DNA of 48,490 bases from Clostridium sp. CAG:964 (GCA_000435335.1 FR891342.1:55268-103757), one strand, 5' to 3'. Shown: positions 18,587-27,922, counted from the first letter of the stretch. The notes: a model not told the origin generated them from the letters alone. Numbers and translations: made by a program.

Positions 18587-19627
18587 TTATATTTTTTCCT
18601 CTGTCAGCCTTCGTTTGAGCTGTCCGCAAGAGGCGTCAATATCAGAACCGAGGGTTCTTCTGACAGTAGCGGTAATACCGTTACTCTCTAAAATTTTACT
18701 AAAGCTGTTAAGCCTGTCTTTTTTACTTTTTTTATATCCTGCACCTGTAACATTATTTACAGGTATAAGATTTATATGACACATTAACCCCTTTAAAAGT
18801 CTTGCCAATTCATATGCACATTTATCACTGTCATTTACACCGTCTATCATAGCATATTCAAAGGTTATACGCCTGCCTGTAGCCTTGCTGTAAGCAAAGC
18901 AGGCATCAATAAGCCTTTCAAGATTATACCTGCGGTTTATAGGCATAGTTTTACTGCGTATTTCGTCCCTTGGTGCGTGAAGCGACACCGCTAGGGTTAT
19001 TTGCAGCTTCAGCTTGGCAAGCTCATATATTTTCGGTACTACACCGCAGGTTGACAGGGTAATATGACGCATTCCTATATTTAAGCCCTTGTCAGACGAA
19101 ACCAACGACAAAAACTTAATTACATTGTCGTAGTTGTCAAGAGGCTCGCCCATACCCATAAGAACAACATTTGATATTCTTATGTTGTTGTCCAGCTGTG
19201 CAGCCTGAATTTGTGCAAGCATTTCAGACGGTGCAAGGTTGCGTGAAAAGCCGCTTTTGCCTGTTGCACAAAAGGTACAGCCCATTTTGCAGCCCACCTG
19301 TGTAGATATACATATAGTATAACCGTGGTGGTAGCTCATTAAAACAGCCTCAACATATTCGCCGTCATTAAGCTTAAACAAATACTTCACCGTTTCATCA
19401 TAACAGGAAACCTGTTTTTTTTCAATATTTGCAACAGAAATGTAATATAAATTCGACAATTCTTCACGAACAGTCTTAGAAATATTCGACATTTCATCAA
19501 AAGTACACACAGATTTCCGGTGAAGCCACTCAAAAATTTGTTCAGCACGATATTTAGGCATACCCAGCACAGCCATTTCATCTGTAAGCTCATCAAGGCT
19601 TAGTGACTTAATATCCGCTTGTGCCAT
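18587..19627 (-). CDS. rlmN: Dual-specificity 23S rRNA/tRNA adenine-C2 methyltransferase RlmN
   Basis: Radical SAM enzyme that methylates C2 of A2503 in 23S rRNA and of A37 in some tRNAs. The cluster motif CKMGCTFC is in place, as is the GEPLDNYDNV region. The C-terminal conserved cysteine that forms the transient RNA adduct lies in DIDASCGQLK. The length of 346 aa is normal. Start MAQADIKSLS at 19627, with an AAAGAGGGG-like ribosome site. It lies between rsmB and prpC, the standard order. Confidence 0.97.
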   Translation of the reverse strand: MAQADIKSLSLDELTDEMAVLGMPKYRAEQIFEWLHRKSVCTFDEMSNISKTVREELSNLYYISVANIEKKQVSCYDETVKYLFKLNDGEYVEAVLMSYHHGYTICISTQVGCKMGCTFCATGKSGFSRNLAPSEMLAQIQAAQLDNNIRISNVVLMGMGEPLDNYDNVIKFLSLVSSDKGLNIGMRHITLSTCGVVPKIYELAKLKLQITLAVSLHAPRDEIRSKTMPINRRYNLERLIDACFAYSKATGRRITFEYAMIDGVNDSDKCAYELARLLKGLMCHINLIPVNNVTGAGYKKSKKDRLNSFSKILESNGITATVRRTLGSDIDASCGQLKRRLTEEKI

Positions 19628-19652
19628 AAACGCCCCTCTTTCCTGCTGAAAA

Positions 19653-20984
19653 TTATCTTTTTATAAATAAGCTTATAAAAAATCCGTCACTGCCGTTTTT
19701 CTGCGGCAATAAGGTGACAGCATTATCCATACTGCCTATTTTGTTCATTATATCATCTTTTATGCTAATCTTCAAGGGCTGAAATTGTGAATGCTCCCTC
19801 AAAAACCTTTTAACATTATTTTCGTTTTCGTCCGGATTTAATGTGCAGGTTGAATACGCTAAAATCCCACCGCTTTTCAAGTGCTTTGCACAGCTGCACA
19901 AAATATCATATTGCAGCTGCGGCAGAGTATCTATTCCTAAATCCTGCTTATACCTGATTTCCGGCTTACGGCGAATAATTCCCAAGCCCGAACACGGTAC
20001 ATCACAAAGTATTCTGTCTGCCGGTGGCAATTTTTTGTCTTCTAAAGCGTTTGCCACAGCCGCCTTTATATTTTCAATGCCAAGCCTGTAGGCTCCGTTG
20101 TTTATCAGCTTAACCTTATGCTCATACATATCAAAGGCCTTTATTGTACCCTTGTTGTTCATAAGCTCTGCCATTGTAAAGGCCTTGCCGCCCGGTGCAG
20201 AGCAAAAATCATATACAAGCATATTCTCCTTTGGTGCCAAAAGCTCACAGCACAGCTGCGACGCTGTATCCTGCACATGAAAAAGTCCCTGTCTGTACTG
20301 GCTTGTGTTTTCTATAGCACCCGTATGGCTTAAAAGCAGAGCGTTATCCATTTCCTGTACTCTTTGTACGCCCATACCGGACCTTTCAAAGCTTTCCTTT
20401 AGCTTTGAAGCTGTGGTTTTTAAGGTATTTACCCTTACGGAAACAGGAGGCCTGCCTGTCAAATTTTCTAAAATGCTCAGGGTGTTTTCCTCACCGTAGA
20501 CATTCAGCCACAAATTGACTATATTCTTTGGCATTGAATAATAAACCGAATAATACATTGCCCTGTCGCTGTTTTTATCGGGAAGCTTGTAGGCACAGCC
20601 GGCCCTTACAAAGCTTCGCAATACGCCGTTTATAAAGCCGGAGGCCTTGTTAAGACGCATACCCTTTGCCAGCTTTACACTTTCATTTACAGCCGCACTT
20701 TCCGGTACCTTGTCCATAAATGCTATTTGCAGTATGCCCATTCTTAAAATATTAAGCACCGGCGTTTCTATCTTTTTCAGCCTAAGGCTTGTATACTGCC
20801 TTATTATGTAATCCAAAAGTATTTTTCTTTCCAGCACACCGTAAACCAAGGCAGAACAAAAAGAGGCGTCCACCCCTGTGGTGTTATCCTCTTTTAACTG
20901 ATTATTAAGGGCAATGTTTGAATACGCCCCGTCTTTTTCAATTTTTATTAAAATCTTTAATGCTGATTTTCTAGGGTTAGCCAT
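19653..20984 (-). CDS. rsmB: 16S rRNA m5C967 methyltransferase RsmB
   Basis: Methylates cytosine 967 of 16S rRNA using SAM. Residues 1-140 form the NusB-like RNA-binding domain. The SAM site shows YDFCSAPGGKAF, and the two catalytic cysteines lie in DVPCSGLG and AYSTCTLNPDENE. The length of 443 aa is normal. It is followed by rlmN after 25 bases and preceded by fmt, making a block of translation-modification genes. Confidence 0.96.
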   Translation of the reverse strand: MANPRKSALKILIKIEKDGAYSNIALNNQLKEDNTTGVDASFCSALVYGVLERKILLDYIIRQYTSLRLKKIETPVLNILRMGILQIAFMDKVPESAAVNESVKLAKGMRLNKASGFINGVLRSFVRAGCAYKLPDKNSDRAMYYSVYYSMPKNIVNLWLNVYGEENTLSILENLTGRPPVSVRVNTLKTTASKLKESFERSGMGVQRVQEMDNALLLSHTGAIENTSQYRQGLFHVQDTASQLCCELLAPKENMLVYDFCSAPGGKAFTMAELMNNKGTIKAFDMYEHKVKLINNGAYRLGIENIKAAVANALEDKKLPPADRILCDVPCSGLGIIRRKPEIRYKQDLGIDTLPQLQYDILCSCAKHLKSGGILAYSTCTLNPDENENNVKRFLREHSQFQPLKISIKDDIMNKIGSMDNAVTLLPQKNGSDGFFISLFIKR

Positions 20985-21001
20985 AGTAAAATTTCCTAAC
21001 T

Positions 21002-21919
21002 TTATTCAAAAACTGTGTCTGTTGTAATTCTGTAGCCACGCACATAGTCTCGGGAATTCATTCTTTTTTTGCCCTCGGGCTGAATTTCATTAATAATAAC
21101 AGCACCCTCGCCGCAGGCTACGGTAAGAGGATTTTCGCAAATTACTCTGCCTGCCTCGCCCCTTTGGTCTGACAAAAGCGTTGAATATATTTTTACTCTT
21201 TTACCGTTTACCTCTGCTGCTGCTACAGGCCACGGGTTTAAACCACGAACCTGGTTATGCACAGCCTGTGCAGTGCTGCTCCAATCAATTTTACACAGCT
21301 TTTTTGTAAGCATCGGTGCATAATTTGACAAACTGTCGTCCTGCTTTTCAGGTGTTACTGTGTTATTTTCAATTGCACTTAGTGTTTTCACAATAAGCTC
21401 TGCACCCATATCCGATAAACGGTCATGAAGCTGTCCGGCTGTTTCGTTTTCGCCTATTTTGGTTATGCTTTTTAACAGCATATCGCCTGTGTCCAGCCCC
21501 TCTGCCATTTTCATTGTAGTAACGCCCGTTTCCTTTTCGCCGTTTAAAACGCACCACTGTATAGGACCGGCACCTCTGTACCTTGGCAATAATGACGCGT
21601 GTACATTTACACAGCCGTATTTTGGCAAATCCAGAATTTCCTTTGGCAGTATTTTTCCAAAGGCCACTACAACTATAATATCCGGTGCAAGCTCCTTTAA
21701 AATATTAAGAGTTTCTTCGTTTTTCATTGATGTTGGCTGAAAAACAGGGATATTATTCTCTGCGGCACATTCCTTTACCGGAGGAGGCGTCAGCACATAG
21801 CCCCTGCCCTTTGGCTTGTCGGGCTGTGTAAAAACGCCTACAACATTGTGTCCGCTATTTATTATTGCTTTAAGTGGAGGTACAGCAAACTCCGGTGTAC
21901 CCATATATACAATTTTCAT
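21002..21919 (-). CDS. fmt: Methionyl-tRNA formyltransferase
   Basis: Formylates Met on the initiator tRNA using 10-formyl-THF. The N-terminal domain starts MKIVYMGTPEFAVPPL and has the family signature HASLLPRYRGAGPIQW and the DTGDML segment; the C-terminal OB-fold domain has VRGLNPWPVA. The length of 305 aa is normal. It follows def, the enzyme that later removes the formyl group, a standard pairing. Confidence 0.97.
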   Translation of the reverse strand: MKIVYMGTPEFAVPPLKAIINSGHNVVGVFTQPDKPKGRGYVLTPPPVKECAAENNIPVFQPTSMKNEETLNILKELAPDIIVVVAFGKILPKEILDLPKYGCVNVHASLLPRYRGAGPIQWCVLNGEKETGVTTMKMAEGLDTGDMLLKSITKIGENETAGQLHDRLSDMGAELIVKTLSAIENNTVTPEKQDDSLSNYAPMLTKKLCKIDWSSTAQAVHNQVRGLNPWPVAAAEVNGKRVKIYSTLLSDQRGEAGRVICENPLTVACGEGAVIINEIQPEGKKRMNSRDYVRGYRITTDTVFE

Positions 21920-21982
21920 ACAACACCTCTGTTATTTATTACATCTAATGCTTTATAATGCATCCTATCGGAAATACAACAA

Positions 21983-22453
21983 TCATTCCAGTTCCGACGG
22001 TGCAACCATTCTGTATGCACGGGTTTTAAAAATAATACCCTCTAAATGGTCAAGCTCATGGCACAGGCACCTTGCCAGCAAGCCTTCGCCCTCTACGGTA
22101 AACTCCTTGCCGTTTCTGTCAAACGCCTTGGCTGTAACCTTCAACGGACGCTTAACCATTCCCCACTGGTTAGGGCAAGAAAGACAACCCTCCAGTCCGT
22201 CCTGCTCGCCGCTTTGCTCTACTATTTCAGGATTTACAAGCTCCAGGTCTACCTCCTGCTCAGGTATGCTTATAACTACAACTCTGCGTAAAACGCCTAC
22301 CTGCGGTGCTGCCAGTCCAACGCCCTCTGCCTTTCCTAAGGTTTCTTTCATATCGTCAATAAGCATTGCAAGCCTGTCGTCAAACTTTGTTACATAATGG
22401 CATTTCTTTGTTAATACACTGTCGCCCTCAACAAAAATATTCCTTGTAGCCAT
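21983..22453 (-). CDS. def: Peptide deformylase
   Basis: Fe/Zn metalloenzyme that removes the N-formyl group from nascent proteins. All three motifs are present: GVGLAAPQVG, EGCLSCPN (cysteine ligand) and HELDHLEG (two histidine ligands plus the catalytic glutamate). The product is 156 aa from the ATG at 22453 (MATRNIFVEG), with AAAGGAGG seven bases upstream; the ATG at 22492 would lack such a site and add a non-family leader. Confidence 0.96.
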   Translation of the reverse strand: MATRNIFVEGDSVLTKKCHYVTKFDDRLAMLIDDMKETLGKAEGVGLAAPQVGVLRRVVVISIPEQEVDLELVNPEIVEQSGEQDGLEGCLSCPNQWGMVKRPLKVTAKAFDRNGKEFTVEGEGLLARCLCHELDHLEGIIFKTRAYRMVAPSELE

Positions 22454-22494
22454 TGGTTTTCCTCCTTTATTCTTTAACCGTATTTTTAGCACAG

Positions 22495-24975
22495 CTATAA
22501 AATAGAATCGGGGTTTATATCAACATATGCCGTTACGCCGGCGTATGCTTTATCCTTTCCGAATTCAATTAAAAGCTGTGACATCATTTTTCTGAAATCA
22601 GCACAATTTCTGAATTTCAAAACACATTTGTATCTGTACTTATTATTTATTCTGTTAATTGAGGCACTTGAAGCCCCAAGCACTCTCAGTGGAATTTTTG
22701 AATACTCCTGCCGAGCCTTATCTATAAGCAGCTGTGTAAAGTGCTCTGCACCACACCTTGTTTTAGCATCGTTTTCTCCAACAAAGCCAACCATACAAAT
22801 GTCGGAAAAAGGCGGATACAGCATAGCCTTACGCAGTAATATTTCGTTTTGATAAAAGCTGTCGTAGTCCTGCTTTGCGGCAAGCATAATCGTAGGGTTG
22901 TTGGGTGTAAAGGTCTGAATAACAGCCTTGCCCTCCAAATCGCCCCTGCCCGAACGGCCAACCACCTGCGTTAAAAGAGAAAACGCCCTTTCGTAGCTGC
23001 GGTAGTCGTCAGAATACAGCATTTGGTCGGCACTTAACACTCCCACTAGGGTTACATTTGGAAAGTTAAGCCCCTTGGCAACCATTTGCGTGCCTATCAT
23101 AATATCATACTTACCCTGTGCAAATTCACTTAGCTTTTTTTCGTGTGCAAATTTTGCCATAGTCGAGTCAGCGTCCAAACGCAGTATTTTGGCATTTGGG
23201 AAAGCGTCCATAAGTGTTTCCTCTGCTCTTTGAGTTCCCAAGCCGGAAAAACTAAGACCGTAGCTGTGGCACACAGGACATTTTTGACTTAAAGGCTCCG
23301 AATATCCACAGTAGTGGCACATAAGCCTGCCGTTGTCGGAATGATATGTAAGGGAAATTGAGCAATGCGGGCAGGTAACAACCTCTCCGCATTTTTTGCA
23401 GGAAACAAAGGTATTGTACCCACGCCGATTAAGCAAAATAATAGACTGTCTGCCTCTTTCCAGGTTTTTTTCAACCGCCTGCATAAGCACACTGCCTATT
23501 CCGCTTTTGTTATTTTTCTGTATGTCCTCATTCATATCTGCAATTACTACCTTAGGCAGCCTTGCACTGCCAAATCTTGCAGTGAGCCTGTTAATGGAAT
23601 ATATGCCCCTCTGTGCGTTATAAAAGCTTTCAATTGAGGGCGTTGCCGACGCTAAAAGCAACAAGCAGGAATGCTTACTGCACCTGTATTTTGCAACATC
23701 TCTGGCGTGAAACCTGGGAGCAGCCTCCGACTTGTAGGTATACTCCTGCTCCTCGTCCATTATAATAAGTCCTATATCGTCAAAAGGAGCAAACACAGCA
23801 CTTCTTGTACCTACGGCAATTTTGGCACTGCCGTTTCTTACTCTTTTCCACTGGTCAAGCCTTTCGCCTACGGAAAGCCCGCTGTGAAAAACAGCGACAT
23901 TCTGACCGTACCTGCCTATAAACAGGTTGATAAGCTGTGAGGTAAGGGCAATTTCGGGCACCATAACAATAACGCCCTTATTATCCTTTATTACGCTGTC
24001 AATAAGCTTCATAAATACCGAGGTTTTTCCTGAGCCTGTTACACCGTAAAGCAAAGAAACCTGTGCTTTTCCGCTGCGGTACTTTAAAAGCAAATCGTCA
24101 TAGGCAATTTTTTGCTGGATAGTAAGCTCCAGCTCTTTGCCTCCTTTGCCGCTGCCCTTGTAAATCTCCGGATTTCGGAACACCTCTTGCTCAAAGTATT
24201 CTGCCACTCCCTTTTTTACCAAGGCATCAGCCACAGTCCGAGTACAGCCTACATAATAGCACAGCTCCTTTACGGAAAGCGAAAATGCCACATTAAGCAC
24301 CTCGTATGCCTCTGCCTGCCGTGGCGTCAGCTTAGCGTCGGCGTTATCTCCTGTCAGGCGTATCATCTTCTGCGACTTGTCGCCCAATTCTCGCAGTGCT
24401 TCCTCCTGCCTGCTTAAAACACCTTCGGCATTCATTAAAAGCAGTACCGAATTATCAAGCAAGCCCATATCCTTTAGCAGCTTATCCTCAGCAACCGGCT
24501 TTTTAGCCCCACGCAAATAATTATAAATTTGCTGCTGTGCTTCGTCCAAAGGTGCCACATCGCCATCATACTGCGGATTCACCGTATATAATGCATTGAT
24601 TTTGTAGTTAATTCCTACAGGCAGCATAGCCCTTATGCAGTCATACAGAGTGCAGTAGCAGCGGCTTTTCATAAAGCGGGCAAGCCCCAGCATTTCATCT
24701 GTTAAAACAGGCTTTTCATCAAGAACAGACAACAGCTGCTTATACTTTTTGGCGTCAACTGTCGCCTGCTTAGTGTACATTACCATTGCCTGCTTTTTTT
24801 TATTTCCCCGCCCAAAGGGTACCAGCACTCTGCGTCCGCAAAGATTTCCGGTATCCACCGTAGGCGGTACAATATAGTCAAAAATTTTGTCAAAGCCGTA
24901 CACAGTCTTGTCTGCCGCTACGCCTGCCAGTGTAACGGTAACAGGCTGTGACGGCGTGTTAAGACCCTGCTGCAT
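22495..24975 (-). CDS. priA: Primosomal protein N' (PriA helicase)
   Basis: 3'-5' DNA helicase that restarts stalled replication forks and loads DnaB through other primosome proteins. The N-terminal DNA-binding domain is followed by Walker A LYGVTGSGKTSVF near residue 319, the DEEQ box, and LASATPSIESF. Paired zinc-binding cysteines appear as CKKCGEVVTCPHC and MCHYCG...CPVC. The QVVGRSGRG motif VI is clear. The length of 826 aa is normal. It follows rpoZ after three bases; the coaBC gene usual between these two in Bacillus is absent. Confidence 0.96.
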   Translation of the reverse strand: MQQGLNTPSQPVTVTLAGVAADKTVYGFDKIFDYIVPPTVDTGNLCGRRVLVPFGRGNKKKQAMVMYTKQATVDAKKYKQLLSVLDEKPVLTDEMLGLARFMKSRCYCTLYDCIRAMLPVGINYKINALYTVNPQYDGDVAPLDEAQQQIYNYLRGAKKPVAEDKLLKDMGLLDNSVLLLMNAEGVLSRQEEALRELGDKSQKMIRLTGDNADAKLTPRQAEAYEVLNVAFSLSVKELCYYVGCTRTVADALVKKGVAEYFEQEVFRNPEIYKGSGKGGKELELTIQQKIAYDDLLLKYRSGKAQVSLLYGVTGSGKTSVFMKLIDSVIKDNKGVIVMVPEIALTSQLINLFIGRYGQNVAVFHSGLSVGERLDQWKRVRNGSAKIAVGTRSAVFAPFDDIGLIIMDEEQEYTYKSEAAPRFHARDVAKYRCSKHSCLLLLASATPSIESFYNAQRGIYSINRLTARFGSARLPKVVIADMNEDIQKNNKSGIGSVLMQAVEKNLERGRQSIILLNRRGYNTFVSCKKCGEVVTCPHCSISLTYHSDNGRLMCHYCGYSEPLSQKCPVCHSYGLSFSGLGTQRAEETLMDAFPNAKILRLDADSTMAKFAHEKKLSEFAQGKYDIMIGTQMVAKGLNFPNVTLVGVLSADQMLYSDDYRSYERAFSLLTQVVGRSGRGDLEGKAVIQTFTPNNPTIMLAAKQDYDSFYQNEILLRKAMLYPPFSDICMVGFVGENDAKTRCGAEHFTQLLIDKARQEYSKIPLRVLGASSASINRINNKYRYKCVLKFRNCADFRKMMSQLLIEFGKDKAYAGVTAYVDINPDSIL

Positions 24976-24978
24976 AAA

Positions 24979-25191
24979 TTACTCGTTTATGTCAGGCTCT
25001 AGTATGCTGTACTTGTTATTTTTGAAATCCTCAATAGCTTCCAGTACAGGCTTTTCGTCTACAACCTCGTCCATTTTTTCGTTCTCTGCGGCAATCTGTC
25101 TTGCCCTCTTTGCTACAGCCATAACAAGTGAATATCTTGTTGTTTTGTTATTTAACATATCCTCTACAGAAGGTTTACGCATTTTCATCAT
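24979..25191 (-). CDS. rpoZ: RNA polymerase omega subunit
   Basis: Small subunit that helps assemble and stabilise the beta' subunit. It has the compact family signature MRKPSVEDMLN...TTRYSLVMAVAKRARQIA in 70 aa. The start ATG at 25191, six bases after AAAGGAG, lies inside the end of gmk, so the two genes overlap by 17 bases. The gmk-rpoZ order is conserved in nearly all Firmicutes. Confidence 0.94.
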   Translation of the reverse strand: MMKMRKPSVEDMLNNKTTRYSLVMAVAKRARQIAAENEKMDEVVDEKPVLEAIEDFKNNKYSILEPDINE

Positions 25192-25789
25192 TCAAAACTC
25201 CTTTTATAAAATCCAGCATATTTTCTGTTTTTTGTCTTTCTGCAATAATTATACTGACAATATCGGCTACGCACTGCATAACCGTGTTGTTTACAACAAT
25301 GTAGTCGTACTGCGGTGCCTGCTTAATTTCGGCGATAGCCGTTTTAAGACGCTGCCCTACAACCTCGTCCGTTTCGGTACCCCTGCCTCGCAGTCTGTCC
25401 TCCAGCTCCTGCAGGCTTGGCGGCATAACAAAAACCGTTACCGCCTCCGGAATAATTTTCTTTACATTTAAGGCACCCTGCACTTCAATTTCAAGTATAA
25501 TATTCTTGCCCTGCTCTACGCTTTTCAGTACATAATCCTTTGGCGTACCGTAAAAGTTACTGCAATACTCTGCATATTCCAGCATTTCGTTGTTATTTAT
25601 CTTTTGAGTAAATTCCTCTTTGGTAATAAAGAAATAATTTACGCCGTGGGCTTCGCCCTCTCTAGGTGACCTTGTAGTAGCAGAAACAGACAACGCACAG
25701 TCTTTATTACTGCCGATAAGCTCCTTTACCACTGTACCCTTGCCTACTCCCGAGGGGCCCGACACTACTATTACCTTACCCTTATTCAT
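25175..25789 (-). CDS. gmk: Guanylate kinase
   Basis: Phosphorylates GMP to GDP with ATP. The P-loop VVSGPSGVGKGTV is at the N-terminus, with SVSATTRSPREGE, the GMP-binding YGTPKDYV and the lid region RLRGRGTETDE after it. The product is 204 aa from the ATG at 25789, nine bases after GGAGG; the ATG at 25798 sits directly on that site and is unlikely to be used. It overlaps both remA (8 bases) and rpoZ. Confidence 0.96.
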   Translation of the reverse strand: MNKGKVIVVSGPSGVGKGTVVKELIGSNKDCALSVSATTRSPREGEAHGVNYFFITKEEFTQKINNNEMLEYAEYCSNFYGTPKDYVLKSVEQGKNIILEIEVQGALNVKKIIPEAVTVFVMPPSLQELEDRLRGRGTETDEVVGQRLKTAIAEIKQAPQYDYIVVNNTVMQCVADIVSIIIAERQKTENMLDFIKGVLNDENA

Positions 25790-26036
25790 TGTGCTCATCC
25801 TCCTCTATTACAGCCCTGTTGCCTATACTTTCCGGGTTAATTGCCGAAAGTATAATATGCCGGCTTTCTGCTATAATAACCGAGCGTGTCTTTCTGCCGT
25901 ATGTAGCGTCAATTAAAAGCCCCTGCTCCTTTGCGTCCTGTACAATTCTCTTTATAGGTGCAGAGTCCGGTGCAACAACGGCTATTATTTTTTCTGCCGA
26001 TACTAAATTACCAAAGCCAATATTTATAAGCTGCAT
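25782..26036 (-). CDS. remA: RemA-like DNA-binding regulator (DUF370)
   Basis: Small ring-forming DNA-binding protein. In Bacillus subtilis RemA activates biofilm matrix and osmoprotection genes. The first 75 residues (MQLINIGFGNLVSAEKIIAV... with DATYGRKTRSVI) match the family closely. The last residues are an acidic tail. The start at 26036 has AAGGAG eight bases upstream. The yicC-remA-gmk-rpoZ order is conserved, including in species with no known matrix operon. Confidence 0.92.
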   Translation of the reverse strand: MQLINIGFGNLVSAEKIIAVVAPDSAPIKRIVQDAKEQGLLIDATYGRKTRSVIIAESRHIILSAINPESIGNRAVIEEDEHNE

Positions 26037-26051
26037 AGCCAACGCTCCTTA

Positions 26052-26930
26052 CTACTCTACATTTTGTATCTGTTCTCTTATTTTTTCAAGCTCTGCCTTT
26101 ATTTCAACTACAATATGAGCCAGGTCGGCATCCTGCACCTTTGAGCCTATGGTATTTGCTTCTCTGTTCATTTCCTGCAGTAAAAAATCAATTTTTCTGC
26201 CTACAGAGCCGTCGCTGTTTAGAACCTTTTCGAACTGGTCAAAGTGGCTTCTAAGCCTTACCGTTTCCTCATCAACCGCAATCTTGTCTGCAAATATTGC
26301 GGCCTCTGTAATAATACGCTGCTCGTCAACGGTAGCTGTAGAAAGCACCTCGTTCATTCTTTCCGTAAGCTTTTTGCGGTACTCTGCAACAGTTTGCGGC
26401 GAACGCTCCTCCACCTTGGACACCAGCTGTAAAATTGTACGGCACCTGCCGTTAATGTCCTCGTACAGCTTTTCGCCCTCCGCACTTCGCATCTTTATAA
26501 ATTTATCAAGAGCATCATTAAGCACAGTGCTTACCGCACTCCAAATTTTCTCCTCGTCTGCCTCAGGCTTTATAACCTTAAAAATATCGTTATACCTTGC
26601 AACGGCGGAAACCGATATGTCGTCCTGCACATCATATCTTTGAGCGATTTCCTTTAGCGCATTAACATAGCCGGAGGCAAGGCTGTGGTTTACTGTAACG
26701 GTCGCCTGCTCGTTTTCGTCTGCTCCCACAGAAACAAAAACATCAATTTTACCACGGAAAACCCCGGACTTTACCGCACCCTTTATTTTCTCCTCAAGAA
26801 AGCCCATTTCTCTGGGTGTTCTGCAGTTAAGCTCAAAATATCTGTGATTAACAGAGCGGATTTCAACGGATATTTCTCTGTTATCAATAATCTGTCGGCT
26901 GCTTCCGTAGCCCGTCATACTTCTTATCAT
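26052..26930 (-). CDS. YicC-family endoribonuclease
   Basis: Member of the YicC/YloC family, shown in other bacteria to be an endoribonuclease acting on small RNAs and mRNAs. It starts MIRSMTGYGSS, the family hallmark, followed by EIRSVNHRYFE. The C-terminal DUF1732 part has FADKIAVDEETVRLRSH and the closing GRKIDFLLQEMNREANTIGSK. The length of 292 aa is normal. It is the first gene of the right-hand operon; its promoter lies 50 bases upstream. Confidence 0.94.
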   Translation of the reverse strand: MIRSMTGYGSSRQIIDNREISVEIRSVNHRYFELNCRTPREMGFLEEKIKGAVKSGVFRGKIDVFVSVGADENEQATVTVNHSLASGYVNALKEIAQRYDVQDDISVSAVARYNDIFKVIKPEADEEKIWSAVSTVLNDALDKFIKMRSAEGEKLYEDINGRCRTILQLVSKVEERSPQTVAEYRKKLTERMNEVLSTATVDEQRIITEAAIFADKIAVDEETVRLRSHFDQFEKVLNSDGSVGRKIDFLLQEMNREANTIGSKVQDADLAHIVVEIKAELEKIREQIQNVE

Positions 26931-26979
26931 ATTTCATATCACCTTTTCCAACAGACACAGCTGTCGCATTCTAGCTTTT

Positions 26980-27008
26980 ATTTTAACATCATTTTCATAT
27001 AATTGCAA
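26980..27008 (-). promoter_or_regulatory. Promoter of the yicC-to-prkC operon
   Basis: Minus strand TTGCAA (27008-27003), 17-base spacer, TAAAAT (26985-26980). Good vegetative promoter; it sits back to back with the next promoter on the plus strand. Confidence 0.75.
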
Positions 27009-27139
27009 CTGTTTAACCTGCCATATATTTAAGTTAACAATGGACTTCTGCACAAACGCAAATGCACCTCCGCAGCCAAAGGCGGCGGTATATTTTTTTA
27101 AAACCGTATTGTTACGGCGAGAATCGGCTGTTAAAAAAG

Positions 27140-27168
27140 TTGATATTTGTCTTTGTTAATGGTATAAT
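27140..27168 (+). promoter_or_regulatory. Promoter of the CrtO-like gene
   Basis: TTGATA (27140-27145), 17-base spacer, TATAAT (27163-27168). The start codon lies 31 bases downstream. Confidence 0.75.
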
Positions 27169-27199
27169 AAATTCTAAAGCTGTTGTAAGGAGGCAGGTA

Positions 27200-27790
27200 A
27201 TGAAGCCGCTTGTATTTGCTGTAAGTCAGCCACAGGATATATACTCACAGAAGGAAGTCCCGCCGGAGCAAAGCTTTGGTTTTGTTCTGTCTGTTACCCT
27301 TGTGCTTGCACTGTTTTGGCTGTCTATTAACATTATAGTACCCTGGCTTGTACGCTTTTTAGTACCTAAAAGATTTTTTAACGAAAACGCTCTGCTTTTT
27401 AAAGAACGCAGTTTTGAAAGCACGCTATACAGAAAGCTCAAGGTTGTAAAGTGGAAGGACAAGCTGCCGGACGCAGGCAGGCTGATTCACTTTCAGCGTG
27501 ACACACTTCCTCAGGATATAAATCGGGATTATATAAACAGATTTATTACAGAATGCTGTATTGCCGAGCTTGGTCACTTAACGGTTGGCATACTCGGCTT
27601 TGCGTCTCTCTTCCTTGTTTTCCTTTTTCCCGACAGCAACACGACCGAGCTGTTTATGATATTTCTGATTTTGTCCATAATGGACTTTATTATTCAGATG
27701 CTGTTTGTAATTATACAACGCTACAACCGACCACGGTTAATAAAGCTGCGTAAGCTGTACAGTCACGGCTACAAAACAAGGCTTAAATAA
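27200..27790 (+). CDS. CrtO-like acyltransferase-family membrane protein
   Basis: A 196-aa protein with an N-terminal membrane helix (residues 22-45) and two or three more near 128-170. The segments ESTLYRKLKVVKWKDKLPD and IQRYNRPRL are the signature I know from glycosyl-4,4'-diaponeurosporenoate acyltransferase CrtO of staphyloxanthin synthesis and its many clostridial relatives. No carotenoid genes are nearby, so it is more likely a lipid or glycolipid acyltransferase of unknown substrate. The start at 27200 has AAGGAGGC upstream; a longer frame from 27062 would begin before the promoter. Confidence 0.7.
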   Translation: MKPLVFAVSQPQDIYSQKEVPPEQSFGFVLSVTLVLALFWLSINIIVPWLVRFLVPKRFFNENALLFKERSFESTLYRKLKVVKWKDKLPDAGRLIHFQRDTLPQDINRDYINRFITECCIAELGHLTVGILGFASLFLVFLFPDSNTTELFMIFLILSIMDFIIQMLFVIIQRYNRPRLIKLRKLYSHGYKTRLK

Positions 27791-27803
27791 AAAAGGATAA
27801 TAC

Positions 27804-27821
27804 AGGCGGCAAATGCCGCCT
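27804..27821 (+). terminator. Hairpin after the CrtO-like gene
   Basis: AGGCGGCA and TGCCGCCT form an 8-bp perfect stem with a two-base loop, 13 bases after the stop codon. The U-run is weak (CAATTTATATTT), so termination may be partial. Confidence 0.6.
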
Positions 27822-27893
27822 CAATTTATATTTCCGGCAATTTTGTGCTATGTATGCTTATGCGTAATCTCAAAATAATTTATCGATGCATAA

Positions 27894-27922
27894 TTGATAT
27901 ATAATTGATATTATGTTAAAAT
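27894..27922 (+). promoter_or_regulatory. Promoter of the DtxR-like gene
   Basis: TTGATA (27894-27899), 17-base spacer, TAAAAT (27917-27922), 31 bases before the start codon. The region holds repeated TAATTGATAT words that could also serve as operator half-sites. Confidence 0.65.

Noticed and set aside
27062..27199. N-terminal extension of the CrtO-like gene
   Set aside because: It would begin upstream of the TTGATA/TATAAT promoter and lacks a ribosome site, while ATG 27200 has AAGGAGG.
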